Positions 51,271-62,380 of a stretch of 64,000 bases of DNA are shown here, piece after piece (position 1 is the stretch's first letter; each line of letters begins with the position of its first letter). The notes beneath the pieces were generated by a model. That model was not told the origin of the DNA. It saw nothing but the letters and a program-made list of their open reading frames with translations, and did not search any database. Position numbers and translations under genes: made by a program. Origin of the DNA: Oreohelix idahoensis (Eukaryota; Mollusca; Gastropoda; Stylommatophora; Oreohelicidae); the NCBI GenBank assembly GCA_024509875.1, contig JAMPIV010010569.1:124001-188000 (forward strand), given 5' to 3'.

Positions 51271-51856
51271 CAAACCTAGTTCATTTAACAAAGTAGCAAG
51301 TAATTTTCCTTGGTACATGCATCAACCGATGCAGTACAATACAGCGACATGTGAGCTGGGAAAACATCTCGTGACGACGACTTTCGAAGACAGGCTATGA
51401 ATCGAAATCGCTCACGACCCAAAATTGATAGAGTTAATGAAAAGTCAATTTACCTTGCTTTCAGGAATACACAGAAATATCACGCCTCCCGACATGTGGG
51501 AAACACTAGAGGTATTATCTCGAATAAACGAAATATCCATTAAGAGGACTACACATCCCTGACAGAACAAAAAATAGCGGAGATCCCCTCTTCAACGAGG
51601 CATCTCTTTCGCCATTCAAATCGCTCACTCCACTAGTGGTGGGCGGAAACCGATCGACCAAAAAAACAAGACCAGTCATGCGCAGTCCAGCGCAAAAAGA
51701 CCACAGCTCAAAACTTAACTGCATTCAATACCAACGCGGGAAGACAAATGCTTACCGAGAAAAGTGACTATAAATTTCAAGCAGTTGTTGCCCTTGCGTT
51801 ATAAAATAGATATTGTAATAAAACGATGTTGCGAGAATTTATCACGCAACATATCA
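51271..51856 (-). repeat. 3' LTR of copy 1, outer half missing
   Basis: Matches 59320-59901 base for base apart from small changes and ends at the purine tract. The other 495 bp of the LTR are replaced by unrelated sequence. Confidence 0.85.
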
Positions 51857-52463
51857 CCACCTCCTCCCGATAAAAAAAAAAATGTGGAAATTATTTTTTT
51901 TTTTGTCACCAACACACATCACGTTAGCATGTAAACACAATATACGTATGCAAGTTACCATAATCATCATTAAACAGCATACTCTAATATTGTCTTTAAA
52001 AATGGATGTACAAATCTGATAGGAAAATTTTAAATAGTACATTCTTTGACATGTAATGACATAAGTACATAGTAAAGTTAAACTACATGACGATCCAGGA
52101 CATATGCTCTGGTATTCCGAGGGTAAGTACACAATCTAGAACTCGTCATGCTTGATACTAGTAAGGTAAGTCCTCAGCTCAACAATGACATTCTGAGAAA
52201 GTACAAGCAATATAATGCTAATTAATAACTAATATGCTTCATAAGGTACAATACATTATTAATAATTGTGGCTGTTTAGTAAACTAACGGCCCTTATATT
52301 AACTACTCAGTCCTCCTCTATCATCTTAAAAAAACGAACAGAAGAAGATGACAACAAAGCACGATAGTGTGTACATATAAAGTAAGTACAGATGTGCTAA
52401 TCTATTGTAGAAATATAGGTGTGTTATGACTCTGTAATATATGGAAAATATAGGACAGAAGTA
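51857..52463. other. Non-coding 3' region of copy 1
   Basis: It lies between the RNase H stop and the purine tract. No envelope-like or other open frame of note. Compared with 59902-60670, about 165 bp are missing. Confidence 0.7.
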
Positions 52464-54150
52464 TTAGTTGGAGTCATGTGGGCATCTAGACAAAATGTCA
52501 GCCATCACATTATCCGCACCACGGATAGCTCGTACCGTGAAGTGAAAAGGTTGAAGAGCTATAGCATATCGAGTGGATCTCGAACTCTTCAAATTCTTAG
52601 TCTGAATAGCTGTAAGAGCTTTCTGATCAGTCTCTAGAATGAAATGTGCGCCCAGGAGGAATCTTTGTAGCTTTAGAATTGACCAAACCATCGCTAACAA
52701 CTCACGGTCTAAAACCGAGTAGTTCCTCTCTGCCGCATTTAGTTTTCTAGAAATGTACATAACAGGATGCAGAGTATTTGCATATTCTTGCATCAGTGCT
52801 GCTCCAATCCCAGTGGATGAAGCATCACTCCGAAGAACAAAAGTCCTATCAAGAGTAGGTAATCTTAAGATGGGAGGAGAAGAAAATATATTCTTGATTT
52901 GGTCTAGTGAAGATTGGCATTCTTCAGACCAACGGACCAGATTAGGCGAACCTTTCTTCAACAATGTTGAGAGAGGTGCCATGATCGGAGATAAATTTGG
53001 AATAAATCTCCCATAAAATGGAATTAAACCTAAGAGACTCCTAACTTGTTTCTTCGTTTTAGGAACAGAGATGTTCAGTATTTTGGAAGTATTGTGGTCT
53101 TCTGTCTTCAAGAGACCATGACCAACACGATGACCCAGGAAAGAGATTTCACCAAAACCAACAAAAGCTTTAGAAGGTTTCGCTGTCAAATTATTCTCAC
53201 GTAGAGTGGACAGTAAGTCATATAACCCTAAATAGTGATCTTCCCAGGTATCACTGAAGAGACAGATGTCATCTCTAAGTATGCGATGACATCCGAACGA
53301 TGTGACAGAATTCGACGCATCATGCGAACGAAAGTGGCAGGGGCGTTCATGAGACCAAAAGGCATAACATTCCATTGAAATAGACCCCTAGGTGTAGAAA
53401 AAAGCAGCAAGAGGTTTGGCATGCTCTGCTAAAGGCACTTGCCAATAACCTTTAGACAAGTCAAGTTTAGTGAAGAATCTAGAATTAGAAAGTCTAATCA
53501 GTAGATCTTCTAACAAAGGCATCGGTTCAGCATCGAACTTTGTGACCTGATTCAATTTGCGATAATCAACACAAATTCGTATGTTCTTATCCTTCTTCCG
53601 GACAATAACCATGGAAGAAGAATATGGTGAAGTCGATGGTTCAATTATATTTAATTGAATCATTTCATCCAATTCCTTTTCCACTTGCGACTGAAAGTGT
53701 ATAGGAATAGGATAAGGGCTAACCCTAATTGGATTGTTGTCGGTAAGAGGTATGTCATGTTCTATGACATCTGTGTGTCCAGGAATGTCAGTGAGAACAT
53801 CCTGAAATGTTTGTAACATCGACGAGACTTGTCGATGTTCGTCACCAGAAAGATTAGGAGAAACAGAAACGTTTTTCCAAGATTCCGTAGAATGTAATGG
53901 AACCACTGGAAGGGGAAGATTAACATCAGAGAAGGTAGCTTCCTCATCCTGTATGACAGACAGGGATGAATAATGACCGTGAGGTGCAGGAGCATCATCC
54001 GTTGCCTGGAAAATAGGCAGCAAATAGTCCGGACGTTCGTGAAATTCCGAAAGCATGTTTATGTGGAAAGTTTTATGCTTTCCATCAATATCGACCACAT
54101 AGTCAACATCGGAAATCCGAGAGACTATTGCATACGGACCTTTCCATGCA
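52464..54150 (-). pseudogene. Reverse transcriptase and RNase H, copy 1, frameshifted
   Basis: In order: a linker, RT starting about EKELDEMIQLNIIEPSTSPY, then ICVDYRKLNQ, FTKLDLSKGYWQVPL, a frame change near 53398, MPFGLMNAPATF, a second change near 53270 that removes the second Asp of the catalytic YxDD motif from frame, GHRVGHGLL, and the RNase H with FVLRSDASSTGIGAAL, LDRELLAMVWS and NVMADILSRC. The product would have made cDNA in the particle. This copy is not functional. Confidence 0.9.
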
Positions 54151-55290
54151 ATAAGAAGTCTATTTTCCCTACTGGGGAGTAGGACGAATGCTTTGTCACC
54201 TGGACAAAGTTGTCGTAGACATCTATTCTTGTTAGCAAACTGTCTTGCCTTCTCTTTAGCAATTTCTGATGAAGCAGTTGCTAGCTTACATGCCTCAATG
54301 ATCTTTTGTCTAAGAGCAATGACATACTCATATGAGGATTGAGTTTCATCGCTAATATCATCGGCAGTGATGAGATCGTGTAATAAAGACATAGGGCCGC
54401 GGGACGACGCGCGCCAAAGACAAGTTCGAAGGGAGAAAATCCTGTGTGTTCATTAGGGACTTCTCTATAGGCAAAGAGAGCCGCGGGTAAAACCCTGTCC
54501 CAATCTTGAGGATGATCTTCAGTTATCTTACCAAGCAAAGTCTTGAGCGTTCTATTCAGACGCTCAACTAACCCATTAGACATAGGATGGTAGATACTAC
54601 TGAGAGATCGTTCAATATGTAAGGTAGACATTACCTGTGACATAGTGTCAGATATGAGTTGAGTGCCATGGTCTGACAATATTTCTCTGGGGAACCCCAA
54701 GCGAGAAAATATCAACCAAAGAGCATCTGCGATATCTGTAGTAGATATGCTCTTAAGAGGAATAGCCTCTGGCCAACGTGTGCACATATCGACACATGTA
54801 AGGATAAACTGATGTCCTCTGGCCGACTTGACCTTAAAAGGGCCAATAATATCTATGGCCATTTTCTGAAACGGCGCCGCCGAATAGGAATGTCAGCAGC
54901 CTGGATAGGCGCAGCATGTCGTGGTCCTCTAGATTTGACCTCCTGACATACCTTGCATGATCGGCAGTAAATACGAATGTCCTTATTGACAAAAGGCCAA
55001 AAGAAAGCCGCAAGGACTCTCGACTTCGTACGGGAAAAACCCATATGTCCAGCACATTGCGAGTCATGAGCATGTTGTAATCTTTGCACTCTCATGCTCT
55101 TGGGAACAAGAATTTGCGCATGTGCCGACGTAGTCGAATCTTGTACCATACGTACAAGTACGCCGTTTCTCATTGCAATCCAAGATTTTCTATTTGTATC
55201 CTGATTCGGATCACCTTTCTTCGCAAGAACGAAGAATTTTTTTAAAGAAGGATCTTCTTCTTGCAATTTTATGAAAGAGTCACACGAGTG
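54110..55290 (-). pseudogene. Integrase, copy 1, frameshifted
   Basis: It lies between protease and RT. It has an N-terminal zinc-binding H-H-C-C region (HAHDSQCAGHMGF, CRSCKVCQ), a frame change near 54870, a DDE core (AIDIIGPFK, SDHGTQL, SNGLVERLNRT), another change near 54400, and a C-terminal GPY/F module (WKGPYAIVSRI) typical of Ty3/gypsy integrases. The GPY/F module shows the integrase is of gypsy type even though its position is copia-like. Confidence 0.9.
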
Positions 55291-55920
55291 ATTACTAAGT
55301 GACTATCTTGGCTATCAACTTCATTATCACTATTCAGTGAAGTTTCGGGTGTTTGTAGAGCTTGTGCTCTTGTAACTACTGCATTTGTAGCTTGCATGTT
55401 ATTATCTTCCCAAGCAGCAATCTGCTGTGGGGTACACTCCCTAACTCCGTGAATACGACCAATAATAAGGTCCGCAATAGGATTAGGTAAGAGACAAGCA
55501 TGCACATCTCCAGTAAAGAAAGGAGTGGCAATGCGAATTACAGCAGTAGGATATTTTTCTAGAGTGCCGCCAAATGTGACACATTTAATAACCCTTCCTG
55601 TAGCACAAGATGGATCTACAAGCGATTGTCTAACACCAATAGTGGTGCATCCGGAATCGAAAAGTAGTGAGACCGGAGTATCATTAACAAGACCCTTATG
55701 TAGAATTAAAGAACCCCTCCCGTCATGCGCAACAGCAGCAGGAAGAGCGGGAAGTGGGTGACCACAACTCAAAGTAGTTATGGTACCCGGTTCGAATAAA
55801 GTACTGCATTGGGGGCATTTGTTTGCTCTCTCAAAGTCACAAGCAGAACCAGTGACAGCGTCAAAGTTTTTACTATCAACAACATGATTACAGGCTCCCT
55901 CAGTTTCCTGTTGTACAGCA
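55291..55920 (-). pseudogene. Protease region, copy 1
   Basis: An aspartic protease with VSLLFDSGCTTIGV (DSG active site), then CVTFGGTLEKYPTAVIRIA and LLPNPIADLIIGR, the ILG-like second motif. Upstream is a Cys/His cluster, CPQCSTLFEPGTITTLSCGH (C-x2-C-x14-C-x-H), in the place where a nucleocapsid zinc knuckle might be expected. The frame is offset by +1 (or -2) from Gag and overlaps it. An A7 run lies near the Gag stop. Confidence 0.82.
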
Positions 55921-57422
55921 TTAGCCTGCTGATATCTCTTTTTTTGTGTGTTGAGATCTACCCCGACTATTATTACCTCTGAAGTTATCAGAGTTATTAT
56001 TATCTCTGCAGTTATTATTGTCTCTATTGTAATTGTTATCCTGGTTCGAATTCCAGTTTCCACGATTACTATCATGTTCACATTGATGCGAACATCTATT
56101 TGTTTGGTTCTGAGGTATTCGGCAGGAATAACCTCTATTACCATATCCTCTTTTGAAATGCTTATAATTATTAGGGTGATAGTAACGAGTACTATCAGGT
56201 TGTCTCCAATTCTTCGTAGAAGAATCACCATGAAATTGATTTCCATGATTTTGACAGAAATTACCGCTACTCTTTCTATCAAAATTTTGTTGGAATCTAC
56301 GAGCAAAGTTTTGGCCATACGGAGCTGCCGAAGCAACTGGTAAACCTTCTTTCACCTTAGAGTTACCCATGGTTATGTGTGGGTGCGCAGTTACGTATTG
56401 GCAACAGAAATCTTCCATTTCTTTTATTGTTTTAGGTTTACGTTCATGAAGGAAAGCAAGGAAAGACTCATTGACAGACGACATGACTTTGTCTCTAAGT
56501 ATTAAGTCCATAAGTCCTTCATAAGTTTTTTTCCGTCTTAGATAGTTCAACCCATCGTGAGAAAGTAATGCGTATTCTTGCAATAAACTCGGAGAATTCA
56601 ACTCCATTTTCAGGTAACATGTTTTTAAATTGTAGACGATAGCCGTCTTCGTTAAGCTGATATTTCTTTAACAAAGCGGCCCTGACAACCTCATAATTGT
56701 TCTTGTCAGGTTCATCCACCATATTTAATATACTTAGAGCTTTACCTGTCAGTATCCCTGATAACTGATAAACATATTTTGCTTTGTCTATGTTATGAGC
56801 TGTACATGCTTGTTCAAATCTGTCCAGATAGAACATTATGTCATCACTGGAAGGACTAAATGTTGGTAACTTAATCTTAAAAGTATCATTATTAGCCTTA
56901 CCAGAAGATGAACCCTTGTTTGAATCATTACCATTACTCATGCTCGTCAATTTCAATTTTTCCAACTCTAAAGCTAAGACCTTTTCTTCATGTTCCATTT
57001 TTGCTTTCTCTTTCCTCTCATCAGACTCTCTCTGTAATCTTCTTTCCTCAGCCTGAGCCTCTTTTTGAAGTCTTTCATTTTCAGCTTCTTTTTCAAGTCT
57101 TTTATTTTCAGCCTCTTTTTCAAGTCTTTTATTTTCAGCCTCTTTTTCAAGTCTTTTATTTTCAGCCTCTTTTTCAAGTCTTTTATTTTCAGCTTCTAGC
57201 TGTAGCTGGAGTTTTCTCTCCTCAGCTTCTGATTCCCTTTTTTTGTTTTTCCATTTCCATTTGGAATCTTTTTTCATCCACCTGCATCTGCAGTTTCTTT
57301 TGTTCAGCTTCCATTGCTTTATCATATCGAGCAGTTGCAAATTCTTCTAACTTATCACCAGTCTTCCCAAGCAATTTACCCTGCTCTATAAAGTGCTCAA
57401 ATGTAGACATGTTGTCTAACAT
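55921..57422 (-). pseudogene. Gag, copy 1, frameshifted
   Basis: It starts MSTFEHFIEQGKLLGKTGDK (a Met four codons upstream is also possible). A coiled coil of about 100 residues contains five 8-9-residue repeats of the type LEKEAENKR. Capsid-like part: FKIKLPTFSPSSDDIMFYLD, VRAALLKKYQLNEDGYRLQF, ENGVEFSEFIARI, then LMDLILRDKVMSSVNESF and ERKPKTIKEMEDFCCQYVTA. It closes with an Asn/Arg-rich tail (NNNCRDNNNSDNFRGN). Frame changes are near 57240 and 56560. The second half of the capsid resembles the SCAN domain, which is thought to derive from Gmr1-type Gag. Confidence 0.85.
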
Positions 57423-58823
57423 ATGAGTCCAAAACCTGAAATAATTAACTAATTTATTTCAAACCTAAGTGTAACAAGTCTTAATTAAGCACTTGTATAT
57501 TCACATCACATTATATTATCCCAGTCTCTGTGGGAAACAAGTCTCCAATCAAAGAACTTGTATATGAAATATCAGCACTCAATTCTTGATCATAAGTGCA
57601 CTTCTCATTCAATAGTGCACGACACTATTCATCATTCATTTATCATCAGTGTAGTAGTAACAGTGCATTAGCATAGCCCATTAACTAATTACTATAACTG
57701 TAAACAATGACTATGTAAACACATGCAGAATGTAAACATTGAAAATGTAAACAATGCAAACAATGTAAACAATAACAATGTAAACAATAACAAAGATCAG
57801 CAACAATACAAAAACGTTCGCAGAAATCAACTAAAAATAAAGCAGAAATTAATGAAATATCACAAAAAATGTGACGATATCTGCGCTATAATTAAACAAA
57901 ATACATGACACCACAGTGTATAAACAAAAATGTTGTATGAAACTAAATTATAGACAAGAGTAGGCTAACAAATACAAACAAATCAAAACAAAACTAAAGA
58001 ATGCGAAATAATAACGAAAACAATATTAAAACATGTCATCACAGCTAACATAAATAGCAACAGAAGTCGCTTAGCAAATTCCAGTATCGGAAATTTGCAA
58101 ACCCTACAGAAAACGCTCACAATAGACGACCTCTATGACGTGGCATAATCTAACGGAGACACCACCCAACCGAGAACCCGCTGAAATATAAACATATAGA
58201 ATGAGATGATACACAGAAGACTCAGCAGAAGTATAAGGGCACAGTTTACATACAAACAGGCCACTTAACTTATAGGCTTCCAATCGTAGAACAGCAGAAA
58301 AAAAACGGATGTCAATCAACGTCCTAAAGAGCGAAGCTCCAACGATGATGGCACATCTGAACTGCTTCCACTGCTAACACGATGGTACAAGAGCTTCTGA
58401 AATACTGTGTGTTGAGTTGTTTCGGCACTTGACCTTCTAATCCAAAAGTAAGTTGATGGAAATCGGTACTTGGCCTTCTTCAGAAAACAACCCGTTTCAA
58501 CCGGCACTTGACCTTCACAAAAACGACAGCACTGGAACCTTGACAGCAGCAACTTGCTTGACTTGCGTAAAAGATAACAGCAGTCCGAGTTATCCGGCAA
58601 CATGTAACAACGCCGGGTACTGTCAAATTCTTGTTTCCGTCAAAAAGTTGAAATTTTGACTTTTACCGGGCAACGCCGAGTACTTTGAAAATTTTGAAGA
58701 TGTTGACTGTATTGAAGAATGTTAATTTCTTGAAGGATGCTGATGAATTCTTGTTGAAAATGAAGTGGGTAAGGGACCCCGTGTTTGCTGGTACCAGAAT
58801 CAAACCAGCTTATGGCCACCAAA
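57423..58823. other. 5' leader of copy 1 with primer-binding site
   Basis: On the minus strand the LTR ends ATCACGCATCA, followed after two bases by TGGTGGCCATAAGCTGG, a likely tRNA primer site. About 1.4 kb of leader follows, with short open frames only. Near 57720-57800 TGTAAACAATAACA-type repeats occur. Confidence 0.65.
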
Positions 58824-59901
58824 TGATGCGTGATGCCATATGATGATGGATGGTATCCGCATGTCTGGTTTTGTGTAGTGTGCAGATGTGTTCAGTCAAA
58901 CAATGTTCATACAAAAATAACAGGGCAATCCACATAGGACGTCAGTAAACTCACGACGTATAAAGTCAATGATTCTTGTAACAGCCGTAGACGTTTTTCT
59001 TCATTATTTATTGTGGACGCCACAGTGACAAAATGGTTACGCGAATATGTAGGCACATCAAACAGTCATTATCACAGCAACATTCAATACAGCAATAGAC
59101 GGTAGACAGCATTACAATGATGAGTCAGATGCATGTTATATTTCATAGTGCTGTAAATGTAGTCAGGTGAAAAAACTCCATCCTTTTCTATAACAGCCAG
59201 GAGATAACCAGATGTATGAGATCAGTTCACTCTCCTTAGTCTGACTTCAGCAAGACAGACACGTCTGCCGAAGTATAAATAATGTCCTCAAAAAATATCC
59301 TCTAGATAATAAAGGTTTTCCAAACCTAGTTCATTTAACAAAGTAGCAAGTAATGGTCCTTGGGACATGCATCAACCGATGCAGTACAATACAGCGACAT
59401 GTGAGCTGGGAAAACATCTCGTGACGACGACTTTCGAAGACAGGCTATGAAATCGCTCACGACCCAAAATCGATAGAGTTAATGAAAAGTCAATTTACCT
59501 TGCCTTCAGGAAATACACAGAAATATCACGCCTCCCGACATGTGGGAAAACACTAGAGTTATTATCTCGACTAAACGAAATATCCATAAGAGGACTACAC
59601 ATCCCTGACAGAACAAAAGAAAGCGGAGATCCCCTCTTCAACGAGGCATCTCTTTCGCCATTCAAATCGCTCACTCCACTAGTGGTGGGCGGAAACCGAT
59701 CGACCAAAAAACAAGACCAGTCATGCGCAGTCCAGCGCAAAAAGACCACAGCTCAAAACTTAACTGCATTCAATACCAACGCGAGAAGACAAATGCTTAC
59801 CGAGAAAAGTGACTATAAATTTCAAGCAGTTGTTGCCCTTGCGTTATAAAATAGATATTGTAATAAAACGATGTTGCGAGAATTTATCACGCAACATATC
59901 A
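58824..59901 (-). repeat. LTR shared by copies 1 and 2 (1078 bp)
   Basis: On the minus strand it starts TGATATGTTGCGTGATAAAT and ends GGCATCACGCATCA. It is the 5' LTR of copy 1 and, at the same time, the 3' LTR of copy 2, whose purine tract abuts it at 59902. It is the only complete LTR of this family in the window. Confidence 0.85.
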
Positions 59902-60670
59902 CCACCTCCTCCCAATAAAAAAAATGTGGAACATATTTTTTTTTTTTTTAAATATCAAAGAGCATGCGATAAGCGGCTCAAAACGCACGAATTATGCGCT
60001 GATAATTAATTAAATTGCCTAACATGAGGCTAAATATAGAGTGTCTGGTGAGGATATACCTCAACAGAAAAATAAATATGTCTCAAAAAAATATTCACAT
60101 CGGGGAGGTGTCACCAACACACATCACGTTAGCATGTAAACACAATATACGTATGCAAGTTACCATAATCATCATTAAACAGCATACTCTAATATTGTCT
60201 TTAAAAATGGATGTACAAATCTGATAGGAAAATTTAAATAGTACATTCTTTGACATGTAATGACATAAGTACATAGTAAAGTTAAACTACATGACGATCC
60301 AGGACATATGCTCTGGTATTCCGAGGGTAAGTACACAATCTAGAACTCGTCATGCTTGATACTAGTAAGGTAAGTCCTCAGCTCTCAACAATGACATTCT
60401 GAGAAAGTACAAGCAATATAATGCTAATTAATAACTAATATGCTTCATAAGGTACAATACATTATTAATAATTGTGGCTGTTTAGTAAACTAACGGCCCT
60501 TATATTAACTACTCAGTCCTCCTCTATCATCTTAAAAAAAAACGAACAGAAGAAGATGACAACAAAGCACGATAGTGTGTACATATAAAGTAAGTACAGA
60601 TGTGCTAATCTATTGTAGAAATATAGGTGTGTTATGACTCTGTAATATATGGAAATATAGGACAGAAGTA
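59902..60670. other. Non-coding 3' region of copy 2
   Basis: It contains the purine tract and about 165 bp (about 59945-60110) missing from copy 1. No envelope gene. Confidence 0.7.
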
Positions 60671-62380
60671 TTAGTTGGAGTCATGTGGGCATCTAGACAA
60701 AATGTCAGCCATCACATTATCCGCACCACGGATAGCTCGTACCGTGAAGTGAAAAGGTTGAAGAGCTATAGCATATCGAGTGGATCTCGAACTCTTCAAA
60801 TTCTTAGTCTGAATAGCTGTAAGAGCTTTCTGATCAGTCTCTAGAATGAAATGTGCGCCCAGGAGGAATCTTTGTAGCTTTAGAATTGACCAAACCATCG
60901 CTAACAACTCACGGTCTAAAACCGAGTAGTTCCTCTCTGCCGCATTTAGTTTTCTAGAAATGTACATAACAGGATGCAGAGTATTTGCATATTCTTGCAT
61001 CAGTGCTGCTCCAATCCCAGTGGATGAAGCATCACTCCGAAGAACAAAAGTCCTATCAAGAGTAGGTAATCTTAAGATGGGAGGAGAAGAAAATATATTC
61101 TTGATTTGGTCTAGTGAAGATTGGCATTCTTCAGACCAACGGACCAGATTAGGCGAACCTTTCTTCAACAATGTTGAGAGAGGTGCCATGATCGAAGATA
61201 AATTTGGAATAAATCTCCCATAAAATTGAATTAAACCTAAGAGACTCCTAACTTGTTTCTTCGTTTTAGGAACAGAGATGTTCAGTATTTTGGAAGTATT
61301 GTGGTCTTCTGTCTTCAAGAGACCATGACCAACACGATGCCCCAGGAAAGAGATTTCACCAAAACCAACAAAAGCTTTAGAAGGTTTCGCTGTCAAATTA
61401 TTCTCACGTAGAGTGGACAGTAAGTCATATAACCCTAAATAGTGATCTTCCCAGGTATCACTGAAGAGACAGATGTCATCTAAGTATGCGATGACATCCG
61501 AACGATGTGACAGAATTCGACGCATCATGCGAACGAAAGTGGCAGGGGCGTTCATGAGACCAAAAGGCATAACATTCCATTGAAATAGACCCCTAGGTGT
61601 AGAAAAAGCAGTAAGAGGTTTGGCATGCTCTGCTAAAGGCACTTGCCAATAACCTTTAGACAAGTCAAGTTTAGTGAAGAATCTAGAATTAGAAAGTCTA
61701 ATCAGTAGATCTTCTAACAAAGGCATCGGTTCAGCATCGAACTTTGTGACCTGATTCAATTTGCGATAATCAACACAAATTCGTATGTTCTTATCCTTCT
61801 TCCGGACAATAACCATGGAAGAAGAATATGGTGAAGTCGATGGTTCAATTATATTTAATTGAATCATTTCATCCAATTCCTTTTCCACTTGCGACTGAAA
61901 GTGTATAGGAATAGGATAAGGCCTAACCCTAATTGGATTATTGTCGGTAAGAATTATGTCATGTTCTATGACATCTGTGTGTCCAGGAATGTCAGTGAGA
62001 ACATCCTGAAATGTTTGTAACATCGACGAGACTTGTCGATGTTCGTCACCAGAAAGATTAGGAGAAACAGAAACGTTTTTCCAAGATTCCGTAGAATGTA
62101 ATGGAACCACTGGAAGGGGAAGATTAACATCAGAGAAGGTAGATTCCTCATCCTGTATGACAGACAGGGATGAATAATGACCGTGAGGTGCAGGAGCATC
62201 ATCCGTTGCCTGGAAAATAGGCAGCAAATAGTCCGGACGTTCGTGAAATTCCGAAAGCATGTTTATGTGGAAAGTTTTATGCTTTCCATCAATATCGACC
62301 ACATAGTCAACATCGGAAATCCGAGAGACTATTGCATACGGACCTTTCCATGCAATAAGAAGTCTATTTTTCCCTACTGG
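60671..62380 (-). pseudogene. Reverse transcriptase and RNase H, copy 2, open frame
   Basis: The frame is open through the integrase GPY/F module, RT and RNase H. RT motifs: RPYPIPIHF, STSPYSSSMVIVRKKD, FTKLDLSKGYWQVPL, TPRGLFQWNVMPFGLMNAP and the catalytic pair in VIAYLDDICLF. RNase H follows the connection SSIMAPLSTLLKKGSP and carries RSDASSTG, LDRELLAM, TDQKALTA and ADILSRC, then a stop. Nothing follows, so RNase H is the C-terminus. All polymerase catalytic residues seem intact. The upstream break near 62375 separates it from the integrase core. Confidence 0.9.

Larger units (their letters stand above)
51271..59901 (-). mobile_element. Gmr1-like Ty3/gypsy retrotransposon, family 2, copy 1
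   Basis: Minus strand, in order: 5' LTR (58824-59901), primer site, leader, Gag, protease, integrase, reverse transcriptase, RNase H, about 600 bp non-coding, purine tract GGGAGGAGGTGGTGA, truncated 3' LTR (51271-51856). Integrase lies before RT, the reverse of ordinary Ty3/gypsy. It is about 99% like copy 2 by eye. Small insertions break the frame near 53270, 53398, 54400, 54870 and 55275, so this copy is defective. Relative to copy 2 it has lost about 165 bp after position 51895. Confidence 0.92.

Noticed and set aside
56908..57426. 172-codon plus-strand open frame with repeated FYFQPLFQV
   Set aside because: Antisense of the repetitive Gag coiled coil.
59902..60670. An envelope gene after RNase H
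   Set aside because: Only short open frames with no signal peptide or transmembrane pattern. The same stretch in copy 1 carries a deletion.
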